DNA of 38,890 nt, taken from positions 1 to 38,890 of the forward strand of contig NZ_AYTO01000010.1 in NCBI RefSeq assembly GCF_000507145.1, written 5' to 3'. Positions within the stretch are counted from its first letter, which is position 1. The number at the start of each line of letters is the position of its first letter. The notes under the pieces were generated by a model that did not search any database, was not told where the DNA came from, and was given only the letters and a program-made list of their open reading frames with translations. Below are positions 10,001-16,414 of the stretch, piece after piece. A program made the position numbers and the translations under genes. The stretch comes from Bacillus tequilensis KCTC 13622. GTDB lineage: Bacteria; Bacillota; Bacilli; Bacillales; Bacillaceae.

Positions 10001-10660
10001 ACCACTTAATGAAGAAACCGCCAGCGCCCCGAATGAAGCAGCTCCTGTTCCTGCTACTGCAAAAGCACTTCCGAGTCCCATAACTCCACCAGCTGCCACA
10101 CCAAGCATCGGGCCCAGTGAACCTATAGCGCCAGTAATGCTGGCAAGAACCGGAGAAATCGCAGGCAACGCAGAGGTGAAAGCCCCTGCAAGTGAATGGC
10201 CTATTACAGTAGAAACGGAGTTAGTGATTTTCGCCAGACGATTCATAGAGTTTTCAAATCGATCAGTACGGGCCTCAATAAAGATCCATACTCTGTTAGG
10301 TAAGGATCTCGTCTCAGTTTGTGCAGTAGCGACTGCGCGAGTTAAATCTGAAGTATCCCCGTTAATGTTGGTTGTAACCCTGTTGGGCAACGATGCAAGT
10401 TCTGTCCTTGCCGCTGATACCGCTCGCTGTACGTCGTCAGAGTCTGCGTCTAAATCGACTCGAGTTCTCTGATGCCGATGAATAAAGTTGTCGATCTGCT
10501 GCTCTGCTTGTCTGACTCGCGCTTGGAAGCTTGCGGTTTCTGCTTCAACTTCAACAGTATGAGTATCAGCCATTCGCCGCAACATGTCATTGACTCGGTC
10601 CATACTTCTGTTGAATCTCTGCGTCTGAGCTTCTACAACAGCAGTAAGCCTCTCGATCAT
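7013..10660 (-). CDS. Tail tape measure protein
   Basis: A 1215-residue protein that sets tail length and is thought to travel through the tail tube at DNA ejection. The ATG at 10660 is preferred over an upstream in-frame start because AAAGGGGTGAG lies just before it and it follows the chaperone stop directly. The N-terminal ~100 residues are helical and charged. Alanine/glycine-rich hydrophobic segments follow around residues 165-225 and 720-770. Two blocks of 44-residue tandem repeats are visible, one hydrophobic (WTAMKIS ... GIVQMGLWIK) and one basic (WNGLKSAAS ... ANRILATREKI). At about 0.15 nm per residue, the length suggests a tail near 180 nm; that number is inferred from known phages. 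Confidence 0.93.
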   Translation of the reverse strand: MIERLTAVVEAQTQRFNRSMDRVNDMLRRMADTHTVEVEAETASFQARVRQAEQQIDNFIHRHQRTRVDLDADSDDVQRAVSAARTELASLPNRVTTNINGDTSDLTRAVATAQTETRSLPNRVWIFIEARTDRFENSMNRLAKITNSVSTVIGHSLAGAFTSALPAISPVLASITGAIGSLGPMLGVAAGGVMGLGSAFAVAGTGAASFGALAVSSLSGVFKASEDLKKLQEKLDETTDAKERAKIMEKIKAIQQSLGKEEKKALDTLEDFKANWQSIAQSVQKPILKTFTSSLTTFKGVLNSLRPMFKSVANGGVTLAKSMNAAFKDTDMRRFIDYMNKNAGQAFVTFGKIAGNVLRTVMNLIVAFGPLGNDMSASLEKATASWVKWSANLGSSKKFQTFIEYVKTNGPKLLQIIGNLSVGLTKLFTGFAPMSQDMMTSLVNMTQRFNEWAGSVTKTKEFQSFIDYIKTNGPTVWSTIGEIAKTIINLLVGMAPLGQTILQTVNGFLKFTNAAMQANPAIGQFIAVGISLLGALRALVPAMAAVSAVTNGFKDFKDAAQYLRGFKDTAAGIKLAGLIAQLKGATAAIGRFIAKYTVMAAQATANGVKMAASWTAMKISALVSSLKSGIVQMGLWIKNMTVMAAQSIAQATRTATAWTIMKISSFVTSLKAGIVQMGLWIKQMVVMAAQSVAQAARMAAAWTAAQISSFASMLAAGITQMIAFGKRLVILAAQAAANAARMAASWVIAMGPIGWITAAVVGLVVLIIANWDKIKAYTVKVWGAVSKWLSSAWTGIKNAASKVWSALVTLLKANFELQKKVIMTVWNAVKSFASKVWNGIKNSVTKVWNGLKSAASAAFLYMKNQIANRILATREKILSTWNAIKSKVSSIWNGLKSAASAAFLYMKNQIANRILATREKILSTWNAIKSKVQSIWNGIKSAASNAFLYMKNQIANRIIATREKIVSIWNSVMKFFKGINLKTIGRNIIQGLINGISGMAGALASKVKSMANAIPNGMKKLLGIHSPSRVMRDKVGYHVGTGMAAGIDKSQAKVKSAAASTAKIAQRAAAVEVNNKVSSTIISFEAQNTAVDTYSKMLQTIEKKTTLQSFDIGNTVSTNIAAGIQYGINAVQNAISTISDAMYIEQKDMNLAYDTSISRSDLGTVRKELSADVKNLELPERTIIVEMDSKKVGQGVEKPVTDAQKRSNARRVRFN
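7735..8130 (-). repeat. Three 44-codon tandem repeats in the tape measure gene
   Basis: Approximate limits. The unit begins WNGLKSAAS and contains FLYMKNQIANR and TREKI; three copies follow at ~132-base spacing with few changes. Confidence 0.75.
8430..8870 (-). repeat. Second 44-codon repeat block in the tape measure gene
   Basis: Approximate limits. The hydrophobic unit WTAMKIS ... GIVQMGLWIK ... MAAQS recurs about three and a half times, again with a 44-residue period, and is more diverged than the block at 7735-8130. Confidence 0.65.
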
Positions 10661-10664
10661 GCCC

Positions 10665-11042
10665 TCACCCCTTTTCTTTGGATTGTTTTCCGAAATAAGA
10701 CCGCACAGCGTCATTTAACATCTGCACGCCTTTTGCTCTCGGACCAAGCTTGTTTACGTCTGATTCACGCCATTTGTTTTCCTCGCTTGTCAGAGAACGC
10801 TCAAGCTCTCTGCGCGCTTTTCTAGCGTCAAACATCTTTGATTCTTTTGGTCTCTTTTCGTTTAATGCATAGCGATGAAACATAGCATTTCTCGCCAGTA
10901 ACTCTATCTCATCAATTTCACGCAGTTTGGCTGCTTTTAGCTTTCGTTTATACTCGTTTGGAGTCCATGACATAATGACATCGTTGTCATAGACACCCAT
11001 CCAACGAGCTGCATTTTCAATTACTTGGAGATAGTCGATCCC
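10665..11042 (-). CDS. Tail assembly chaperone gpT-like extension, reached by -1 frameshift
   Basis: This frame has no good start of its own and lies -1 relative to the gpG-like gene, which it overlaps. The conserved part starts at GIDYLQVIENAARWMGVY, followed by a helical charged region (SWTPNEYKRKLKAAKLREID). That is the usual second half of the gpG-gpT fusion in siphophages. The fusion product binds the tape measure and recruits tail tube subunits, and it is absent from the virion. The window offers two candidate slip sites: G.AAA.AAG at 11153-11147 and G.GGA at 11042-11039, where glycine tRNA could re-pair on GGG. I set the start at the second because the fused sequence then runs EKTGIDYLQ. 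The slip position is uncertain. Confidence 0.72.
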   Translation of the reverse strand, partial: GIDYLQVIENAARWMGVYDNDVIMSWTPNEYKRKLKAAKLREIDEIELLARNAMFHRYALNEKRPKESKMFDARKARRELERSLTSEENKWRESDVNKLGPRAKGVQMLNDAVRSYFGKQSKEKG

Positions 11043-11533
11043 GTCTTCTCTTTGTACGCTTCTTCCATCGTCTCCAGCATGTCCTTGTTCATTTCGTCTT
11101 CCTCCAGACGCTTCGCTTCCATTTCTGGAGTCTCGTTCGGGCTGACCTTTTTCGGTTTCGCCAGCTTGTTCATCATCTTCCATTGCTGACGAATCTTTCC
11201 TTTGAAAAAACCCGCTGAATCCAGTGTTTTAAAAGCTTCTTTCACCATTTCATCAACGGCGTTGCCAGTTTCATCTTCTTCGATGATCTTGGCAATAGCA
11301 TCCTCAATCTGCTCGACAGAAGGTTTGCCTTTTTTCAAGTGAGCAAGTGCGCAATCCCAAAATGCAGAAAGATAAACAGCATCATCGTTCAGTAAACTGT
11401 TGTAAATCGTTAATGTGCCGCCTGATTTGTCACCGTTTTTATCTTCTTTCGCATATTTCTCATTTGCTGTTCTATCAAAAGCGAAATCACAACGTGCAGC
11501 ATAATCTTTTCCGTCAATTGTTAAATGAGCCAT
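11021..11533 (-). CDS. Tail assembly chaperone gpG-like
   Basis: A 170-residue acidic protein of the phage_TAC family, with N-terminal MAHLTIDGKDYAARCDFAF, typical of Bacillus and Lactococcus siphophage chaperones. It is made in excess and binds the tape measure during tail assembly. The start is the ATG at 11533, eight bases after GGAGG; an upstream in-frame TTG overlaps the ribosome site and is rejected. It lies between the major tail protein and tape measure genes and runs into the gpT-like frame by -1 shift. A terminator lies just upstream in the direction of transcription. Confidence 0.85.
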   Translation of the reverse strand: MAHLTIDGKDYAARCDFAFDRTANEKYAKEDKNGDKSGGTLTIYNSLLNDDAVYLSAFWDCALAHLKKGKPSVEQIEDAIAKIIEEDETGNAVDEMVKEAFKTLDSAGFFKGKIRQQWKMMNKLAKPKKVSPNETPEMEAKRLEEDEMNKDMLETMEEAYKEKTGSTISK

Positions 11534-11559
11534 ATTTAAAACCTCCAAAATTTTGTATT

Positions 11560-11587
11560 AAAAAGAGCCCTGGCAACAGCCGGGCTC
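11560..11587 (-). terminator. Intrinsic terminator after the major tail protein gene
   Basis: On the - strand GAGCCCGGC and GCCAGGGCTC pair around TGTT, followed by TTTTT. It probably gives a separate abundant message for the major tail protein and partial read-through to the chaperone and tape measure genes. Confidence 0.75.
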
Positions 11588-11622
11588 CTATGCTTCTTCT
11601 TTATTTGTGCGGGAATGGTACT

Positions 11623-11883
11623 TTAGGTCGTAACCGCTTGTGTTTGCGTAACAATTTCAGTCATCGAGGATTCTCCCGCATCGTTCACAGCAGAGACATT
11701 GACCGTCAGTTTCGTGTCGGCTGCAATTCCTGTCAAGGTGTGGGATGTACCTGTGACAGTAGCATCAAGCTTCTTGTCCGCTCCTCTATACACTTTGTAT
11801 GACGTTGCCCCATCTACCGCATCCCATTTCACGGTCACGCTGTCAGTAGTAGCCGTGAACGATAGATTTTGGGGCGCCTTAGG
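11623..11883 (-). CDS. Ig/FN3-like C-terminal domain of the major tail protein, reached by +1 frameshift
   Basis: This frame encodes a fibronectin type III-like domain of ~87 residues (KAPQNLSFTATT ... VTVKWDAVDGATSYKVYRG ... NVSAVNDAGESS). It has no ribosome site or start of its own. It joins the major tail protein frame at CCC.TAA: the proline tRNA can move from CCC to CCT, and decoding continues with AAG GCG CCC. The same arrangement is known from SPP1 gp17.1*, where a minority of tail tube subunits carry an extra surface domain. The fused junction reads TTTTPKAPQNL. The domain decorates the outside of the tail tube. Confidence 0.87.
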   Translation of the reverse strand, partial: PKAPQNLSFTATTDSVTVKWDAVDGATSYKVYRGADKKLDATVTGTSHTLTGIAADTKLTVNVSAVNDAGESSMTEIVTQTQAVTT

Positions 11884-11884
11884 G
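11878..11884 (-). other. Programmed +1 frameshift site CCC.TAA
   Basis: CCC (11884-11882) in the zero frame is followed directly by the stop TAA (11881-11879). A +1 move puts tRNA-Pro on CCT and AAG (11880-11878) in the A site, which enters the Ig-like frame. A slow stop codon next to a slippery proline codon is the established SPP1 mechanism. Confidence 0.85.
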
Positions 11885-12403
11885 TGTAGTTGTTGTTTTG
11901 CCGTTCTCGCCAAACTGCATGAACTTTTTCGCACCCGCAGAAGATCTGATCTGATCAATTAATTCTTGAGGCAGAGGATCAAGTTCCCCTTTACGAGTCT
12001 TACCGAGTACAGGCAAGGTTGTTGAAACCTCAATAAATCCATCTTGTGGAGCGCTTTTCTCTAAACTCTCAATGATTGCATGTCCATATTCTGAATCATG
12101 CTTTTGGTTTGCGTTCTTATTCAGGTTTACTTTCCATACCTGAACTGTCTCTTCGTTATCATAAGCGTCTTCAATTGCAGATTGCCCTGGATCATTGGTA
12201 GCAGCATAATAAGTCAGCTCAAAGTTCTCTGATTTAGGACCGTAACCAACGATTCGGCCAGACTTTGTTGATTCATCTTTTGTATCTTGTTCTTTTGTAT
12301 GACTGCCTTCTGTTTGGAAAGCAATAAATAGGCCTTCATTTGAAGTAGCATTCATCGGTTGAACAAAGTAAACCTCATCAATACCATTCAATAAATCTGA
12401 CAT
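11879..12403 (-). CDS. Major tail protein (tail tube)
   Basis: A 174-residue tube subunit beginning MSDLLNGIDEVYFVQP. The ATG at 12403 is preferred: GAGAGG lies nine bases upstream, whereas the in-frame ATG at 12412 abuts that site. Features usual for siphophage tube proteins are the early GSHTKE region, the FELTYYAATNDPGQ strand and the FIEVSTTLPVLGKTRKGELDP stretch. It sits between the tail terminator and chaperone genes. It ends TTTTP at a frameshift site and is extended in a fraction of molecules by the next frame. Confidence 0.87.
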   Translation of the reverse strand: MSDLLNGIDEVYFVQPMNATSNEGLFIAFQTEGSHTKEQDTKDESTKSGRIVGYGPKSENFELTYYAATNDPGQSAIEDAYDNEETVQVWKVNLNKNANQKHDSEYGHAIIESLEKSAPQDGFIEVSTTLPVLGKTRKGELDPLPQELIDQIRSSAGAKKFMQFGENGKTTTTP

Positions 12404-12416
12404 TTTGTTCATCCTC

Positions 12417-12815
12417 TCAATTGTTTATTGTGTACCGCATCCTGAGAATGCCGTGCCGGGTGTAACCATCAATGTCGGTGATCACCTGCATGCCGCGCAT
12501 CTCAGAACGACATAAAGAAAAGCCCTCTATTTCTAGGGGCTCTCTCGTTATTGCTTGTAGCATCAAATCAAGGATCTGCATCGCTTCTTTTTTGCCGTTG
12601 TAGTCGCTCCAGCAATGGAGAACAACATTGATGATTTCACCTTTAGACGTTTTTGTTTCAAATGGCGAAACGTCATCATCGCCTGTTGTCACATATGGCT
12701 TTTTCTGATCTTTCGAGACTGCATCAAGCACACCAGTGACGCGTGCATTCAGCTCTTCATCAGTTGATAGCCTTTGAAATATAGCCGTCTGCAACGGCCA
12801 CATGGCTGACCGCAT
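12417..12815 (-). CDS. Tail terminator / tail-completion protein (DUF3168)
   Basis: A 132-residue protein of the DUF3168 family (SPP1 gp17 type) that caps the tail tube at the head-proximal end. It begins WPLQTAIFQRLSTDEELN, has the PYVTTGDDDVSPF segment, and ends with a strand pair around YTRHGILRMRYTI, all typical of the family. The start follows AAAGGGG and lies 19 bases after the stop of the split gp10-like gene. Neighbours fit the SPP1 order: gp16-, gp10/gp16.1-, gp17- and gp17.1-like. Confidence 0.87.
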   Translation of the reverse strand: MRSAMWPLQTAIFQRLSTDEELNARVTGVLDAVSKDQKKPYVTTGDDDVSPFETKTSKGEIINVVLHCWSDYNGKKEAMQILDLMLQAITREPLEIEGFSLCRSEMRGMQVITDIDGYTRHGILRMRYTINN

Positions 12816-12833
12816 AATGACAGCCCCTTTCTA

Positions 12834-13008
12834 TCACATTTGACTGGCGAAGTACCGCATACCTTCCTCAATAGACGGATTCCAGAACGGCTGGGCCCGC
12901 ATCCCCCGCGTCATAACCCACTGGTTAAGCTTGGTATCATAATAGACCCAAGGAGTCTGCCGGCCGCCGCCCGATTCGCTATAAATCCCTGTTCCATACT
13001 CTACATAC
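12834..13008 (-). CDS. HK97-gp10-like protein, exon 2
   Basis: This stretch encodes the C-terminal 58 residues, YVEYGTGIYSESGGGRQTPW to the end RYFASQM, followed by TGA. It has no start or ribosome site. The family motif A-x-YVEYGTG is restored only if the last base of exon 1 at 14013 joins base 13008: GCG GT + G TAT GTA. The joined gene is 417 bases with no internal stop, giving 138 residues, the normal size for the family. Confidence 0.88.
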
Positions 13009-14012
13009 CAAGTTGTTATCGTATGGCTTTTTATCCATACTTCTTACTGTCACCAGCAAGTTCGGCGTACATTTTCAACCAATAAAAAAGACAACCTTTA
13101 CTGGTTGCCGGACACTCTTGGGAACATTATATTTATTCAGTTCCTACGCTCTACGGTGCTTGGTAGCCTTTCGCAATCTACCAAGTTACCTCGGTGTTGG
13201 CTTTTTGTAGAATCTTCTAACTCCGAGGGGCCTGATAACATCTTCGCCTTTATCTCCACGTGAGAGACGAGCATAGATCGTTTTAACTGGAATTCCATAC
13301 AACTTTTCTAAATCTAACGGTGAATATTTCTTTCCATTAATCAATACCAACTTACTAGAAGTTTTATTTGAAGCTTGTTTAGCAGCTGGAATCCATGTGC
13401 AATTAGAAGGTTTGTAATCACCGTTAACATCGATACGTTCAATAGTCATATTATCGTTATAACCATTAGCATGAGCCCACTCAGAAAAATTAAGGTAGCT
13501 TGCTAACCACTCATCACAGATTTTGATACCACGCTCACCATAATTTTTATACTTATCGTTATTTTTGTAATAGCAACGTTTCTTCATGTTTTCCCATATA
13601 TAATATAGTCGTGTATCTGCTTCACCATGAATTTTCCGGGCTTTACTTATAGCCTCTTTTTGTAAACAACCGCAGCTTTTTGTGTGACCATTTAAGACAT
13701 CTGCCGCTCTTCCAATTCTTGTTCCACCACAATCACATTTCATATACCAATATGGAGTCCTTTCACCTGAAGAAGATACATGCACATGGTCTATTGAAAC
13801 AAATGTTAATCTGCCGTATTTTTCACCTGAACGATCTTTGAAATTCCCTTTTACAAACCTTCCGTTTCGATCTCTCATTTGTATAATCATCTCCTATAAG
13901 ATAATTATACACCAACATACGCCTATTACCCCGTAATTCTACATAAGAAGCTTTCCACCGATTTTGCCCAGTTTATTACCCCGTTATTACTAACAAGGAC
14001 GGCGTACGTTTC
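13009..14012 (-). ncRNA. Group I intron, ~1004 bases, carrying an HNH endonuclease gene
   Basis: The junctions come from restoring the exon reading frame. RNA pairings then fit group I rules. Exon 1 ends GCGGU and pairs with intron GCCGU (14003-13999), leaving the required U.G pair at the 5' splice site (P1). Exon 2 starts GUAUGU and pairs with ACGUAC (14009-14004), directly 5' of the P1 strand (P10). The intron ends in G (13009), as expected for the terminal guanosine. Perfect hairpins occur at 13159-13185 (CTTGGTAG/CTACCAAG) and 13021-13040 (GTATGG/CCATAC), the latter a candidate P9 element. I could not assign P3, P7 and P8 by eye, so the subgroup is not given. Confidence 0.88.
13186..13878 (-). 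CDS. Intron-encoded HNH homing endonuclease
   Basis: A 230-residue protein. The ATG at 13878 is preferred because the in-frame ATG at 13890 overlaps the AGGAG site. It begins with an RSGEKYGRLTFVS strand. A zinc-ribbon-like part has Cys 48, 50, 69 and 71 (CDCGG ... SCGCL). The HNH-type core spans ~85-172, with YYIWENMKKRCY, KNYGERGIKICDEW, IERIDVNGDYKPSNCTW and KQASNK. A C-terminal helix-turn-helix-like part (LEKLYGIPVKTIYARLSRG) probably reads the target. Such enzymes cut intronless copies of the host gene so that repair copies the intron in. It lies wholly inside the intron and ends at its predicted 3' hairpins. Confidence 0.92.
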   Translation of the reverse strand: MRDRNGRFVKGNFKDRSGEKYGRLTFVSIDHVHVSSSGERTPYWYMKCDCGGTRIGRAADVLNGHTKSCGCLQKEAISKARKIHGEADTRLYYIWENMKKRCYYKNNDKYKNYGERGIKICDEWLASYLNFSEWAHANGYNDNMTIERIDVNGDYKPSNCTWIPAAKQASNKTSSKLVLINGKKYSPLDLEKLYGIPVKTIYARLSRGDKGEDVIRPLGVRRFYKKPTPR

Positions 14013-14254
14013 ACCGCATAATCAGCACCAACAGAAATAACGGCCGTTAAGCCGCCGTCACGATAGTCGATTTCTATTGAATTTTTCAAGTTCCCGCCGT
14101 CGATCATGGCCGTTGGAGCATTTAAAACGGCGTTGCTGTAAATCAGCTCGGCCGTGTCAGTTACTATCCGTTTGGCTTCTTCAATCACATTGCTCCTGAA
14201 CTCCTCAGTAACTCTACGCATTTGCCTGACCCATCTGCCGCTAACTCTTGCCAT
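14013..14254 (-). CDS. HK97-gp10-like head-tail/tail completion protein, exon 1
   Basis: The first 80 codons and two bases of the HK97-gp10-like gene: MARVSGRWVRQMRRVTEEF, then IVTDTAELIYSNAVLNAP and SIEIDYRDGGLTAVISVGADYA. The family continues with x-YVEYGTG, but here the frame runs into intron sequence and stops after twelve unrelated residues. The remainder is found ~1 kb downstream in the same orientation. Family members link the head completion and tail terminator proteins during tail assembly. The start overlaps the preceding gene by 14 bases. A reader without splicing would call this a truncated 92-residue gene. Confidence 0.9.
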
Positions 14255-14585
14255 CAGGCTCCAGCACCCCCGATACCTGACATTTCAGATTCAAGACTTC
14301 ATGCATGCCGCCTTGATCAATTGGCTCTGATTTGAGAATGAGAATTTTATTTTCATAAATGATCCTCATTGTCTTCTCGATATCAGTCCGATAAGGGAAA
14401 TACACGTTGCATTCTATCGGGTTTTGCAGCTGCTGAGCCTGATAAAATTCTCGGGAACTGACGCCACTGACTAAAGCTTCTGTTGTGATGTAGTCAACGT
14501 AACCTTCTTCATAACCACCGCCGCCGTCCGGCACCTTACCCATCCGCTGAAACGTGATTTCGTGGGGGAATTCCTCATAAATCAT
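14241..14585 (-). CDS. Head closure / head-tail joining protein (SPP1 gp16-like)
   Basis: A 114-residue protein of the phage head-tail joining family (HK97 gp7/SPP1 gp16 type). It begins with ITFQRMGKVPDGGGGYEEGYV, the usual first beta hairpin, then contains SSREFYQAQQLQNPIECNVYFPY and a C-terminal strand region (HEVLNLKCQVSGV). It forms the stopper ring below the adaptor. It overlaps the upstream connector gene by four bases and the downstream gp10-like gene by 14 bases, so the genes are translationally coupled. Confidence 0.85.
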   Translation of the reverse strand: MIYEEFPHEITFQRMGKVPDGGGGYEEGYVDYITTEALVSGVSSREFYQAQQLQNPIECNVYFPYRTDIEKTMRIIYENKILILKSEPIDQGGMHEVLNLKCQVSGVLEPDGKS

Positions 14586-14881
14586 TTAACTCTCAGCCTT
14601 CGATATGGCGTAAGGTGTTTTGTGATGTACCGAGGAAATTCTGTATTGTACGAATACGATACATCCCCCATGCTTCTTCCCGAGAGTCCAGAAGGATTCA
14701 TGTTATATTCTGCAGCCTTCGCAACAAAAAGCTTCACGCCAGCTGGTAAAGCCTCCGGATCGAAAGTGTTGCTACAAAAATCACTGGCAGACTCAATCAA
14801 AATAGGGACTATTTCAGACAAATATTCGTCATGCCGATCTGTCTTAATCCCTGTCATTCGCTTTACTTGTCCGATGTCCAC
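14582..14881 (-). CDS. Head-tail connector / adaptor (gp6/gp15-like)
   Basis: A 99-residue mostly helical protein of the phage connector family (HK97 gp6, SPP1 gp15). It begins MDIGQVKRMTGIKTDRHDEYL, then IESASDFCSNTF, and has the loop SGRSMGDVSYSYNTEFP that is characteristic of the group. It forms a ring on the portal. It sits between the capsid genes and the head closure gene, with an ATGA-type four-base overlap with the latter. Confidence 0.85.
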   Translation of the reverse strand: MDIGQVKRMTGIKTDRHDEYLSEIVPILIESASDFCSNTFDPEALPAGVKLFVAKAAEYNMNPSGLSGRSMGDVSYSYNTEFPRYITKHLTPYRRLRVK

Positions 14882-14889
14882 TGGATCAC

Positions 14890-15141
14890 CTACTCTTCAC
14901 CTAAGATAATCTTGATCAGTTCATCTTTAGGCGCTTTAGGGTCAAAATCATATTCATTCTCTTTCAAGAAAGCAATAATCTCATCTTTGTTTACTTTCTG
15001 CAGTTGAGCCTCAGTCATATCAAAAAGATCGGCAGCTGGCTTTTTGATTTCATCCACTCTCTTAAAGCCAATATGTGAGTAAACCACCTCAAAAGCCTTT
15101 TCAGTGCATTCAATTGTTTTGGAACCGTTAGATGCTTTCAT
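14890..15141 (-). CDS. Small YqbF/HeH-LEM-like phage protein
   Basis: An 83-residue protein. The first half (ECTEKAFEVVYSHIGFKRVDE) looks like the YqbF-type short beta domain. The second half (MTEAQLQKVNKDEIIAFLKENEYDFDPKAPKDELIKIIL) is a two-helix HeH/LEM or Rho-N-like fold. Such proteins often lie between the capsid and connector genes in Bacillus phages, role unknown. DNA or RNA contact is possible from the fold but not shown. The stop lies 8 bases before the connector start. Confidence 0.6.
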   Translation of the reverse strand: MKASNGSKTIECTEKAFEVVYSHIGFKRVDEIKKPAADLFDMTEAQLQKVNKDEIIAFLKENEYDFDPKAPKDELIKIILGEE

Positions 15142-15142
15142 A

Positions 15143-15478
15143 TCACGCGCTTCCTCCTTCCAGTGCTTTCAGGCGGTTTTCAATATCAGTGAGTTTGGCA
15201 ATTACATCATCACCAAGCTTAGCTAACGTAACAGCCTTTGCAGCGATATTTGCGTTTTGCACACTGCTGGATCCAATATTTCGACTTTGAACAGAACCAT
15301 CACCAATATTGATGTTTTTCACTTCTCCGTCGCCAATCATTTGAGAAGTGATGCTTTTAGCAGCAGGCGTTGAACCGGGCAAGCCGGTCACTTTTGCGCC
15401 TGATTTGATCTCTAATTCGCCGCCGATCACCAATTTGTCGCCGTTATTTGTTTTATAGTTTTTAGATGTGTATCCCAT
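15143..15478 (-). CDS. Head fibre protein
   Basis: A 111-residue protein starting at the ATG at 15478 (MGYTSKNYKTNNGDKLVIGG). The middle holds short repeats of the type GDGxVxxxNIG (IGDGEVKNINIGDGSVQSRN), typical of trimeric stems in phi29-type head fibres. The C terminus is a short coiled coil (IAKLTDIENRLKALEGG). This fits the phage head fibre family that decorates the capsid surface. The start comes five bases after the capsid gene stop; the ribosome site is weak (GGGGGCG), suggesting coupling to capsid translation. Confidence 0.78.
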   Translation of the reverse strand: MGYTSKNYKTNNGDKLVIGGELEIKSGAKVTGLPGSTPAAKSITSQMIGDGEVKNINIGDGSVQSRNIGSSSVQNANIAAKAVTLAKLGDDVIAKLTDIENRLKALEGGSA

Positions 15479-15482
15479 ACGC

Positions 15483-16400
15483 TTACGCCCCCGTTGCTGG
15501 AGTAATAGCTGCAAACGCATCATCAGTCAATGTCATGAAACCGACTTGCTGAGTCACACGAAGAGCAACCATGTCACGCTCATACAAGTTGATTGGGTTT
15601 CCGTCTGCATCAACAATTGTTGTCAATGTTGCATCCTCAGAGATTTTGTATTCCATGCCTTGAGGGATGCCGTAACGTGTGTAATTCCAGTCAGCCGCAA
15701 GTAATGCCGCTTTTTCGTAATCCCATGACTTAGAATCGGCATATCCGATCGGAAGACCCAGCGCCTGTTGAGTTGCGCCGCCAGTTGCATCGTTGAAGAT
15801 CGGAAGCCCGTTACCATCCTTAGTACCGCGAAGTTTTTGACGGAATCGGCGTGTTGTTGTAAAGCCGTTTACATCCTTATCCGCATCCTCAACTAACGCT
15901 ATTACTCCATTAAGCTCGTCATATAGGTTGCCAAGTGAGTTTAAAGCAACAGTGTTACCAGATTCCTTGATTTTTTCAAATACAGAAACACCTTGACCAA
16001 ATGGTGAATCGACACCGAATAACGCAGCCTGATCGAATTTAATAGCAAAGGCTTCAGCGATAGACGAACGCATTTGTGTAAAGAAATCTGTTACAGAGTA
16101 ACGCAAGAATTCTTTAGAAACAGGGATGATGACACCCAATTTCTTTGAAATCATTTTTGCTGTTAACCATTGGGCCTTAGACGTTTGAATTCTATCGCCC
16201 TCTCCAACCCAGTATGCTCCTGGCCCAGAAGCCAAGTATGTGAATTCTTTCTCCGGCTTGGTCATTTCTTCATATTTTGCGAGTTTCGTGACAGCAGATT
16301 GAGTCATAAACTCTTTTAAAACTAGAGTTCCTTGTTCGGACGGGACCTTCCCGTTTACTGCGTCTTGCATCAATGCATTGTTTGGATTAAATGTTGGCAT
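15483..16400 (-). CDS. Major capsid protein (HK97 fold)
   Basis: A 305-residue shell subunit. Recognisable parts are the N-arm (LMQDAVNGKVPSEQGTLVLK), the E-loop region (ASGPGAYWVGEGDRIQTSKA), the P-domain helix (TDFFTQMRSSIAEAFAIKFD), and the C-terminal strands (YERDMVALRVTQQVGFM). The size suits an HK97-like capsid without a fused scaffold domain. The separate scaffold gene lies directly upstream and a head fibre gene directly downstream. It is preceded by a GGAGGGC ribosome site. Confidence 0.92.
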   Translation of the reverse strand: MPTFNPNNALMQDAVNGKVPSEQGTLVLKEFMTQSAVTKLAKYEEMTKPEKEFTYLASGPGAYWVGEGDRIQTSKAQWLTAKMISKKLGVIIPVSKEFLRYSVTDFFTQMRSSIAEAFAIKFDQAALFGVDSPFGQGVSVFEKIKESGNTVALNSLGNLYDELNGVIALVEDADKDVNGFTTTRRFRQKLRGTKDGNGLPIFNDATGGATQQALGLPIGYADSKSWDYEKAALLAADWNYTRYGIPQGMEYKISEDATLTTIVDADGNPINLYERDMVALRVTQQVGFMTLTDDAFAAITPATGA

Positions 16401-16414
16401 ATTTATAGCCCTCC

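Noticed and set aside
11623..11958. A separate gene or a sequencing frameshift at the tail protein end
   Set aside because: No start or ribosome site, and the junction is exactly the CCC.TAA recoding site known from SPP1.
13021..13185. Small + strand ORFs across the intron 3' part
   Set aside because: They overlap the RNA hairpins and exon 2 and have no ribosome site or recognisable product.
13976..14254. A complete 92-residue gp10-like gene or a pseudogene
   Set aside because: The last twelve residues are unlike the family, and the missing half lies in frame across a 1004-base segment with group I pairings; splicing explains it better.
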